The position numbers and the translations under genes were made by a program. From Tillus elongatus (lineage: Eukaryota; Arthropoda; Insecta; Coleoptera; Cleridae): 64,000 nt of DNA. How positions within the stretch are numbered: position 1 is the stretch's first letter; each line of letters starts with the position of its first letter. Below the pieces are notes generated by a model. It searched no databases. It saw nothing but the letters and a program-made list of their open reading frames with translations, and was not told the origin of the DNA. The DNA lies in NCBI GenBank assembly GCA_964006375.1, contig OZ023265.1, positions 173,979,443 to 174,043,442 on the forward strand. Direction: 5' to 3'. This document shows positions 54,732 to 64,000 of this stretch, one piece after another.

Positions 54732-57345
54732 AAACTCAGTATAAAGTCTATAAGAATAAGTTAACAAACCTGATTAGGGAGACAAAGAACAACTACTATA
54801 GAAACCGAATCAAATTGTCAGAAAAAAATAAAAGCAAGGTTTGGAATACGATTTATGAAATAACAAACAGGCGAAAGAAGGAGGTACAGAGAATTACCTC
54901 AGTAAAATTAGCGAATGGTTCGACCACTAAAATCGGTTCACAGACTGCTGATGCCTTTAACGAATTTTTTATTGGCTTCGGGCAAGGGCAGGACGGGGTA
55001 GGAAACAAGAATTACAGTGGGAAAAGCTATAAAGGAGACAATGTTTCTTCAAGCACTTTTTATTTAAACCCGGTTACAAACAATGAAGTCATAGAAGTTA
55101 TTAACTCCTTAAAAAATAATTCTGCACCTGGAGAGGATGGCATAACATCTTACTACGTTAAAATAGCACACCAGTTTGTGGTAGGGCATTGGTGATTATA
55201 ATAAACAAAATATTTGAGACAGGAAAAATCCCACTGCAATTTAAAAAAGGTGTTGTTATGCCAATACATAAAACAGGTGACCAAGTGCTAATGGAAAACT
55301 ATAGACCCATTAGTCTAATAAATACGTTCGCAAAGATTTTTGAAAAGTGTCTAAAAAAAAGAGTGATTAGCTTTCTTGACAAATATAGTGTTCTCTCCCA
55401 CAACCAGTATGGTTCTAGAACAGGTTTATCCACAGAAAATGCTCTTCATAAACTGAAGACAACTATTGTGGGCAATTTTGAAAACAATAGGAAAGTCATC
55501 GGAGTCTTTCTTGATCTTCAGAAAGCTTTTGATACGGTCTCTCATGAAACCCTTTTGAATAAGTTAGAAAACATTGGTTTTAGAGGAGTTGCATTGAGTT
55601 TGTTTGAAAACTATTTGAAAAACAGGCAACAAGTTGTGAGATTAGATAGCAACACAAGCGAACCATTGACAATAAAAAGAGGAGTCCCACAAGGAACAAT
55701 TTTGGGTCCAGTTTTGTTCTTGATATACATCAATGATACTCTGGCAGCTTTTGACGGCGATAATGTATCCTTGATTTCATACGCAGACGATACAGTTTTG
55801 CTCTGTGATGGGATTAACTGGCCCGAGACAATCCGAAGTGCGACGTTACTGATTGGGGAACTCAACCGTAGGCTGAACCATGACAGTTTGTATCTTAACG
55901 TCAAGAAAACAAAGTATATTGCGTTCTCGCCAACATCCGCTGGACTTGAAACAATTCCAGATATAGTTATTCCTGGACACACTGAACCTATCAACAGTGT
56001 AGATAGTCTAAAGTACCTCGGTATTATGGTAGATAAGAACTTAAAATGGCAAACGCACATAGAATATCTGAATAATAGGCTACGTAAACTTATCTATGTT
56101 TTTTATGTTCTGCGAGAGATAATGTCTCTGAATACTTTGCTTGACGTTTATGATGGTCTGGTAGCGTCCATATTACGATACGGAATATCCTGTTGGGGAT
56201 CGGCTTATAAATCGACATTAAAACCGCTTTGCATAACACAGAATTTCATATTAAGAACTATACTATACTATACTATACTATACTATACTAAACAAAGCAG
56301 TTGATTATCCCACAAAATTGTTATACAACTCAAATACGGGTGTTATGAATATTAAGGGGTTGTATATTCTCGCGCTCGTACAGTATACTCACGGGGAGGC
56401 CTTGTTACAAAAACAGACACAGCATCAATATCTAACAAGGCAGGTAACAAATAGAAATGTACTAACATCAAGATGTAAAAAAACTATTTCACGGAAAACT
56501 ATTGACTTTCTTGGACCAAGATTATATAATCTTGTTCCAGCCAAACCCTAAGACTATAGAAAAGAATTATAAATTTCGGAAAAAAATAAAAGAATACATA
56601 TTGCAAAATTACGAAAGATTAGAAATCTTAATACAGCATTTTTGAAAAAACCATGGTACGTAAAGACAGCTTATAAGTGTGGTTACGAATGAATAGCAAT
56701 GGAGGAGTGCTGCATACGTGGGTGTGCAAGTGTGGGCGTAGTGTAAGCGTGAGAGTATGTCGGATATGTGTGAGTGTATGCTTGTGACTTATGGGATGAT
56801 GTGCGAAGGCGGGAGCTAGTGAGTGTCTGTGAGTAAGTATAAAGGTGTGTATAAGCGACTTATGGGATGGCGTGCGAGGGCAGGAGCTAGTGAATGGGTA
56901 AGTATAAATGCGTGTATAAGCGAGAGTGGTTGCTTTTGGCTGTGTATTGATTGGAGACAGGGTTATCCTCTGCTTGTGCCAGGAGTAGATTGGGTGGAAG
57001 ACAGGATGGGTTTGAACAGAGAGACGTTAGAGGGATGAAATGCTTTGAAAGATTGTTGTTGACGGATATACCTCATTTATTCACACTGGAATAGAGGTGA
57101 GAGGGTGTGTGCGGTGGATGGAGGGATGCTTGAGAATTTAAATAATTTAAATATTGAAGGACGGTCAGATGTCTAATGTAGGATTTGTTGTAGTGTATGT
57201 TTTGATAGGATAGCTAATTATAAGGCGAAGCACGCACAAGTATGAGTATACTTATGTGCTTTAACTTTTTTGTTGTAAATTTTGAGTATAAATTTGTATT
57301 AATTGTTGTTGGCAAATAAATAAATAAATAAAATAAATATATATA
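54729..57345 (+). mobile_element. CR1/Jockey-like non-LTR retrotransposon, 5'-truncated (another family)
   Basis: Begins inside the linker upstream of the RT at the edge of (TA)n and ends in an AAATAAATAAATA tail that runs into TATATATA at 57336-57350. It is thus bracketed by TA on both sides. It contains the RT frames described in the next entry and a ~750 bp GT/GTG-rich 3' UTR-like region (56690-57200). Confidence 0.82.
54735..56571 (+). pseudogene. Reverse transcriptase of CR1/Jockey-like element, frameshifted
   Basis: 54815-55195 encodes the linker (KVWNTIYEITNRRKKEVQ) and NSAPGEDGITSYYV. A one-base shift near 55190 leads into 55189-56304: LQFKKGVVMPIHKTGD, ENYRPISLINTFAKIFEK, YGSRTGLSTENALHK, FLDLQKAFDTVSHETLL, RGVPQGTILGPVLFLIYIND, and SYADDTVLL with the catalytic Asp pair. 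An expanded (TACTA)n run at 56259-56291 then disrupts the frame, and the C-terminal end (KTIDFLGPRLYNLVP) continues at 56318-56551. The RT core is complete apart from these lesions. Confidence 0.85.
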
Positions 57346-57692
57346 TATATTATTTTTGGAGTTCTCAATTTTTTTGTAAATTATCACAATTCTGGAAAAA
57401 ACTTTAAAAAACCTTACAGTTCTAAAAACAGCAAACGAATGTGGGTTTTGTTTTTCACTAGATAATGAAGTCTTAAAACCAAACCCACTCCTGACTAATG
57501 ATGGTCGATAATGAAACTATATTATGATAGTTATAGTTTTAAACACTATCATTAACATAAAAAACAATCTTAATTACCGGTGTAGACACTGTCATTCTCT
57601 TTTCACAAATAAAGCATAAAGGTATGTACATTGTTTTATTTTATTACGGGCTAAGTTACAATTCTCATTTAGTAATGCATTATTTTTTTTAC
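57346..57692. other. No gene recognised
   Basis: AT-rich intergenic DNA. Confidence 0.6.
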
Positions 57693-58023
57693 TTTCACGT
57701 CGGCCTATTTCCGCGACTATGGCCAATCACCGACGCCAGGGAGCAGTTTCACCTCACTATCCTGGAAATTTTGCCGAACCCCTGACTTTCTGTAAGGAGG
57801 GTATGGATCTTTAACGTGCCCAACATTAAATGGACCGACGGATTAACGTCCCCTCCGAAGGGCGGAACGTGCAGACATTCAACTTGCGCAAATACAATGT
57901 CATAACTTCGGTTAATTTTAATTTATTACAGTTTTTATTGAGAAAGTGAAAGGGAAACCCTGGGAAGCGAAGCCAGTACTCATCGGTTCACAAGCACACG
58001 TTCTTACCACTAGACCACCGAGG
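57693..58023 (-). mobile_element. SINE-1 copy
   Basis: Reverse orientation. The tRNA-like head at the high-coordinate end (GGTGGTCTAGTGGTAAGAAC as box A on the minus strand) is the best preserved of the three copies. Tail GGCCATAGTCGCGGAAATAGG. GCATTATT-like sequence at both sides may be the target duplication. Confidence 0.82.
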
Positions 58024-58711
58024 CTGCTAAAGCATTATTAAAATAGCTTGCATATTGAGAAGTCTTATTGCAAAAAACATGTTACTGTTCTATTTAACTT
58101 TGCTTGTATAAATAAACATATACCCTTAGTCAAGAACTTTACCGACTTAAAAGTTAGAATAAAACGATAGCGATTGAATTAGTAATATGGAACATAATCT
58201 TTTATCTTCAGTTTTAAAACAGTGCAAGGAAACAATCAAATTATATTACCGTTTCAAGCTTAATACTCTCTGTGGTTTTCCATTTAAACAATATCTTTTT
58301 GTATTTTTTATTTGTAGTGTTATGCTATTTTTTCTTGCTCTGCCTTGTATGTTTACATAGTTTACTTTTGTTTGGTCTTTGAATGCTATTTTATTTTTAT
58401 ATTTGATTTTGCAAAATATTGTGATTTTAGAATGTTTTTGAACATGTGTGTATAAGTTTTATCTATTCAACATTTAAATAATACGGAATTTTATTGATAT
58501 AACTTGTATCTATACTTCTATCCATACATTGTATTAATGTAAGATGAGTTAGGGGAAGACGCGTTTTGACAACTGTAAACTGTAGAATAAACAAATATTG
58601 TTGAATTTTGATATAACTGTAGCTAATAGTTTTTCAGTGCTTTTGTAGTTAATGCGCCAAGTCCATTTCATAAATTAATTTTTATATACGCTTGTAAAAA
58701 AATATATTGTC
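58024..58711. other. No gene recognised
   Basis: AT-rich intergenic DNA without supportable features. Confidence 0.6.
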
Positions 58712-61092
58712 AGGTAGTAGTGGACTTTTCCTTTACGTGATAGTAAAGGATTTTTTCACGCCCGAGGAGGTACCACCCCTTACATCAACGGACGTATCCG
58801 ATTCAGGTGGATGAGTCGGCTTCCCTTATAAACAAAAATTATGATGGCTCCTCCTTGTACAAAAGATCCCGGAGATAAAATACCCCTCCATTCGGATCTC
58901 GGGGAGATGGGTCTGCAGGGGGCGCCGCTATCAAGATTTAACATATCCTTCTCGAATATATGTGGCCTAAATTATAACCTGAACTCCGTCCACCATTTCC
59001 TCCAGGATAATAGGCCCTAACTCCTCTTCCTCAGCGAAACCCAAATAAGTGCCAAAACAGCCACTAATTATCTTAACTTCGCAGGAAATAAGCTCCTTAC
59101 TTCCTTTAGATTCCACGAAGGCGTGTGCGCACACATACGTAGCAAAAGCCCTGGTTCTCTAAATCCTGTGACAAGGCCAGACTTGAAAAGGTCAAAGCTC
59201 ACAAAACGCTTCTACACAATCCCAGTCAAGAAAACCGTCAAGCATTTAACGACGCAAGAATCCGCTATGTCCGCATTCTTTCTGACGAAAAAAACTCGTT
59301 TAATAACCACATCGACAAAAAAGTCCTCTCAAGTTCCAACGGCAGCAAACCCTTCTGGGCTCTTGCTAAATCTATTGGGAATAATTTCTGCAGGAGCACT
59401 TCCCCACCTCTTGTTTCAAGGGACGAAATTGTTTCTACCGCCCTGGACAAGGCTGAACTCTTTGACTTGTTGTTCGCCGGCAATTCTACTCTTAACCCAC
59501 CTCCAAATGTTCAACCACCAAAAGTCCCCAATGTCGCGCATAAAATGACGGATATGATTTTCAAAACTAAAAAGGTACGAAATATGCTCTTTTCTCTTAA
59601 TACCAGGAAAGCCTCTGGCCTTGACCAGATCCTAGCAATTGTTCACAAAAACTGTGCACCAGAACTTGCTCCTGTCCCTAGTTACCTAGTAACTGTAAAA
59701 CTGCTCGAGTACAACCCGTCCCCAAGAAAGGATCCAAAACGCTTCCTTGCAACTACAGACCTACTTCTCTCCTTTCAGTCGTCTCTAAAATGATAGAAAA
59801 GTATATAAACACCGAATTACTAAAATTTCTTGAAAAACACAGTCTAATCCACGACAGGTAGTGTGGATTCCGTCAGCGCAGATCAACTGCCGACCGCCTT
59901 TCCTTTGTCACCCATTCTTAGAGCAAGTCTATGGAACTACACGATGCATCCCAGATTGTCGCTCTATACATCTCCAAAGCATTCGACCAGGTCTAGCACG
60001 CAGCGCTGCTTAATAAACTTCCGGCCTATGGCCTACCAGCAAAACTCTGTACCTGGACAGCAAATTTCCTCTTCTGTTGTCGTGGATGGCCATTTCTCTA
60101 AACTATATCCAATTAATGCATTAGTCCCTCAAGGTTCAGCTTTAGCCCCTACTTTGTTTATATTCCACATCAATGACCTCCTCTCTAGCACATCCAACCC
60201 AGTTCACAGTTACGCGGATGACAGCACCCTCCACTCAAATATAGAATATTCTAAGCCTGTCTCTTTAGCCCAATTAGATGAGGATCGCAGACTCATGGAG
60301 GGTTCTGTCTCTGTGGATCTCCAAAAAATATTAGACTGGGGAAGTAGAAATCTTGTACAATTTAACTCCACCAAATCTCAGTCTTCCTTTCTATCTCATG
60401 AGAGATACACCAGCCCTAGACCCATCACAATGAACAACCAAGTTATTCAAAGTAATGACTCCTTTTCACCTGTTGGCATTTCTGTGGATCGAAATCTCAA
60501 TTGGGACCGACATGTTACATCAATTGCAGAATCAGCTGCTAAGAAATTAGGTTTCGGGCTCGCAAATACTTTTCACCAGCTAATCTCGATACCTCATATA
60601 CTTCACAAATAAGGTCAAACGTCGAATACTGCTCCCACATCTGGTGTGCCGCTGCCGCTTCTACACTCGCTATCCTGGACTCTATTCAGAAGAGAGCTAT
60701 ATGTCTCATCGGTGACCCTACTCTTACCCAAAGGCTGCTATCACGTGCCGTTAGTGACCCCTTTCTCTCTCTTTTATAGATATCTGCACGGGCACTGCTC
60801 AGAGGAGCTTTCTTCCATAGTTCCTCCACCTGCTGACCCCAACAGATCTACCAGGGGAACAGAGAGAACGCACCCTTTTACTATCCAGGTCACCAGACAT
60901 AGAACATATTGTTATGCCCGCTCTTTTGTCCCGAGGACTTCCAAGTTGTAGAATTCCTTGCCGGAACATGTTTTTCCTTCTCCTCCGAAGCTCCAAACCT
61001 TCAAGTCAAGAATTAGCAAGTTGCCTCTTTCCTCCTTGTCAACACCCACGGTACCATCGTATTTAGGCTGTAAGCCTTCGTTGTGTGTTAAC
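58712..61092 (+). mobile_element. Family A retrotransposon with 5' end, internally deleted
   Basis: Starts AGTAGTGGACTTTTCCTTTACG like 6432 read on the minus strand. The endonuclease N-terminus (FLSETQISAKTATN) follows within ~150 bp, so this family has no room for a separate ORF1. Most of the endonuclease is deleted near 59150. Then come the linker, RT (KASGLDQILAIVHKN; DHSYADDS equivalent near 60205) and the family 3' end at 61090 without a clear A tail. Stops occur at 59862, 59932 and 59996. Dead. Confidence 0.86.
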
Positions 61093-61790
61093 AAAAATCA
61101 ACGGAAAAGCGTACACTAATGGATTTCATCAGCTTTTTTCCGCCATCCACTAATCCATTTTTGCACTTGAACACGATTAGTGAACATATGCAGCATTCAC
61201 GGCAGACAAAATTGTTGTTTCTTCGTCGTGTGCCTCTTGTGATATGGTAGCAAGTAGCACGTCTTGTGCTAACTACTTTGACACTGTGGCTAGACCAGTT
61301 TCCTCCAAATTTCAGATTTGAGCTGGACATTCTTTTCACTGCAGGCAAACGTGTTCTCGAGCATTTCGAAGTAGCTGTTAATCACAAAACGATCAATATT
61401 TTTTTCTTTAATACTTAATAGCCTGCGTTTGTTCAGCCAACTCCAGGTATGTTAACTTTAAAGACGTTTTCATTTTATTTCTTAATACATACTAAGACTC
61501 CAAGTTTTCTTGCTCGAAAGATCAAGAGTGATTTCTAGTTTTTTCAGGCAATAAGCTAAAGTGTTTTCAGGCTCAATAGGAATCGAAATGCCTCGGCCAA
61601 GTGTTGTACTGTTTTTTTTTTCATTTCAAAATATTAGGTATCGTCAGACAGCAGAAAATTTTCTCCTGACGACCTGACAATGTTTGAAAAAGGCGTAACC
61701 AGTTTTAGAGTTAAAAAAGAACATCCTGTGAAGCCACAGATAAAGTCTTTACACTTTATTTATTATTTTATTTTATGTTATAAGGTTACT
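61093..61790. other. Upstream region of SLC17 gene 3
   Basis: No gene. The last bases before the ATG (TTATAAGGTTACTATGG) parallel those of gene 2, again with an AAG that might be an acceptor for an untranslated 5' exon. A T-run lies at 61610. Confidence 0.4.
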
Positions 61791-63848
61791 ATGGAACCTT
61801 CAACGAAAAAAGTTTCAGATGCAGTAAAATTTTCTTTATTGCAACAGCATACCCAAGTACAAGATAATTTTGAGGAGACATTTGAGAAAGATGGGTAAGT
61901 CATTCCTATAAAATTTTGAAATAGTCTCACTGTTTTATTCATAACTACAGTAGTCCTTTTAATTTAATGACTTTCCAGAGAAGTCTCAGAAGAAGATGAA
62001 ATACCTAAATGGATGTTCTGGAAGAGGAGAAGATATATTGTTGTATTGTTAGCATTTTTTGGATTCTTTAGTACTTACTGTTTAAGAGTAAATCTGAGCG
62101 TAGCAATTGTACCAATGACAGCTAACAGATCTATCGTGTTAGAAAATAATAAAACCATATATGTAAGACCAGAAATTTGTTTAATTCACTGACATTCTGT
62201 GTAGACCGAGACGTTTAATTTTAGGAAAAAGAATTTGCCTGGGACTCAAAACTTCAAGGTTATATTTTGAGTTCATTTTTCTATGGTTATATAACCACAC
62301 AGGTCGGAGGAGGAATTCTATCTGCCAGAATAGGAGGTAATAAAGTATTTGGATGGAGTATTGCACTTACTGCCCTCCTTACGTTGCTGACCCCATGGCT
62401 AGCTAAAACTAACCTGTATCTACTCATTGGTGTTCGAATTCTTGAAGGAATTTGTGAAGTACGTTATAAGTGACAAATGTTTGGAGAATAACTTTTAATG
62501 AATGTCACAAAACCGCTTTCTAATATTAACGATTGTCTCATTTGTAAAAATTTACCAACTTTAATACAATACAATACAATACAATACAATACAATACAAT
62601 ACAATACAATACAATACAATACAATACAATACAATACAATACAATACAATACAATACAATACAATACAATACAATACAATACAATACAATACAATACAAT
62701 ACAATACAATACAATACAATACAATACAATACAATACAATACAATACAATACAATACAATACAATACAATACAATACAATACAATACAATACAATACAAT
62801 ACAATACAATACAATACAATACAATACAATACAATACAATACAATACAATACAATACAATACAATACAATACAATACAATACAATACAATACAATACAAT
62901 ACAATACAATACAATACAATACAATACAATACAATACAATACAATACAATACAATACAATACAATACAATACAATACAATACAATACAATACAATACAAT
63001 ACAATACAATACAATACAATACAATACAATACAATACAATACAATACAATACAATACAATACAATACAATACAATACAATACAATACAATACAATACAAT
63101 ACAATACAATACAATACAATACAATACAATACAATACAATACAATACAATACAATACAATACAATACAACACAACACAACACAACACAACACAACACAAC
63201 ACAACACAACACAACACAACACAACACAACACAACACAACACAACACAACACAACACAACACAACACAACACAACACAACACAACACAACACAACACAAC
63301 ACAACACAACACAACACAACACAACACAACACAACACAACACAAAACAATACAATACAATACAATACAATACAATACAATACAATACAATACAATAACAG
63401 TAAGTAAATATTTGAACCTGTGATGAGCACTCATAAGTACGCTTGGAGAACCAAAATCAGTACAACACATTTGAAAAACCTGACAATCATTTAACTAACG
63501 AAATTAGCGCCATGCGAGGATGCAAATTTTGTCACCCTCTGATGATGCGAACATGGTTATTGAAGTGATCACCAGGTTTTTAAAACTGTGTTGTGTGGTG
63601 ATTTGGGTTCTCGAAATGTACTTACTATACTATAAGATATTATGTTAAACGTTCTTTAATTAAAATTTGTAAGGGAGTCACCTATCCTTGTATCCATGGC
63701 GTTTGGGCCAAATGGGCTCCACCACTAGAAAGAAGTAGAATGACAACTCTGGCCTTCTGTGGTAGCTATGTAGGAACTGTATTTACGATGCCGGTGTGTG
63801 CTTATTTGGCTGAGGCTTTTGGATGGCCAAGTATTTTTTACTCATTTG
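61791..63848 (+). CDS. SLC17-type transporter gene 3, first four coding exons (gene continues past window)
   Basis: Coding exons 61791-61894, 61979-62162, 62225-62458 and 63674-63848 have GT-AG junctions. Sizes are 104, 184, 234 and 175 nt, against 104, 178, 234 and 175 in gene 2, with the same phases. The product begins MEPSTKKVSDAVKF and runs through WKRRRYIVVLLAFFGFF, LRVNLSVAIVPMTANRS, EFAWDSKLQGYILSSFFYGY, RIGGNKVFGW, RILEGICE and GVTYPCIHGVWAKWAPPLER to SIFYSFG. An in-frame ATG upstream at 61680 exists, but the 61791 start matches gene 2 in position and exon length. No lesion is seen. Role as for gene 2: a membrane anion cotransporter-like protein of unknown substrate. The donor of exon 4 (GTAAGTT) is good, so the remaining four exons are expected to the right of 64000. 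Confidence 0.9.
62566..63395. repeat. Pentanucleotide array (ACAAT)120-(ACAAC)35-ACAAA-(ACAAT)10
   Basis: 600 bp of ACAAT (62566-63165), then 175 bp of ACAAC (63166-63340), one ACAAA, then 50 bp of ACAAT. None of the frames contains a stop, so it produces ~300-codon open frames on both strands that are not genes. It occupies most of intron 3 of gene 3. Confidence 0.98.
63435..63623. mobile_element. Fold-back MITE related to the long-TIR element
   Basis: AAGTACGCTTGGAGAACCAA at the left pairs with the right end TTGGGTTCTCGAAATGTACTT; inverted arms of ~48 bp. Terminal sequence shared with 41371 and 49096, so it is probably a short non-autonomous derivative. Confidence 0.78.
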
Positions 63849-64000
63849 GTAAGTTAAATATACGTAATATTTAAAATTATCCCAAACTATTTTTTAAGAA
63901 AACGTGCTCGCTTTGAGGTATATTTCTTTGTTAAGATCCACATTTTGGAATGTCTTCATTTTGGAGAACAAGAGTACAGTCGTTTGGCCAACTGAGTTGG

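Noticed and set aside
61680..61790. Upstream start codon for SLC17 gene 3
   Set aside because: An in-frame ATG at 61680 is open to the exon, but gene 2 has no equivalent extension and the 61791 ATG gives the same 104 nt first exon.
62464..63470. Four ~300-codon open frames on both strands
   Set aside because: They are the stop-free translation of the ACAAT/ACAAC pentanucleotide array, in intron 3 of gene 3.

Overview
The window looks like repeat-laden nuclear DNA from an insect (at least an arthropod). It is AT-rich and has spliced genes with GT-AG introns, long (TA)n tracts and several classes of non-LTR retrotransposon. The only host genes I can support are a head-to-tail array of three SLC17-type (phosphate/anion cotransporter-like) major-facilitator genes on the + strand. 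Gene 1 contributes only its last coding exon (3367-3552). Gene 2 is complete: eight exons between 22037 and 41317 join in frame to 509 codons plus a stop. Gene 3 (from 61791) shows its first four coding exons before the window ends. Exon sizes and splice phases match between paralogues, and the 3' flanks of genes 1 and 2 are recognisably the same sequence, so the array arose by duplication of a unit that included flanking DNA.

Almost everything else is mobile or tandem DNA, much of it nested. From left to right: a Tc1/mariner-like element with long inverted repeats (1-2457); one family of jockey/CR1-like retrotransposon present six times (3661-6432, 8300-10485, 22502-24157, 28983-29429, 38358-39482, 58712-61092); (TA)n-cored interspersed repeats and a MITE family ending in a GGACGCAGCAAGTGCGTTA-type terminus; a broken Gypsy-like element (17366-19283); tRNA-headed SINEs; pogo- and Tc1-like transposase remnants; a 7.7 kb element with ~360 bp terminal inverted repeats (41329-49101); inside that a GC-rich block which itself carries an apparently intact LOA/R1-like retrotransposon with a 13 bp target duplication (42515-47747); a 48 bp minisatellite (49228-50566); further RT remnants; and 165 or so pentanucleotide repeats in intron 3 of gene 3.

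The most unusual item is a 306 bp tandem repeat at 32286-34045 in intron 5 of gene 2. It runs as about 3.6 copies in one direction and then flips to about 2.1 copies in the other. Every complete copy encodes a full type I hammerhead ribozyme (five in all), with stem I plus internal loop, CUGAAGA, a 5 bp stem II, GAAA, a very short self-complementary stem III and a GUC cleavage triplet. The inversion junction falls 2-3 nt from the predicted self-cleavage site, and the array sits inside the (TA)n core of an interspersed repeat whose empty counterpart is at 12643-13385. A degenerate relative lies at 28480-28890. This matches what is known of animal retrozymes and hammerhead satellites (cave cricket, newt). 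The order or species cannot be fixed from the sequence alone.
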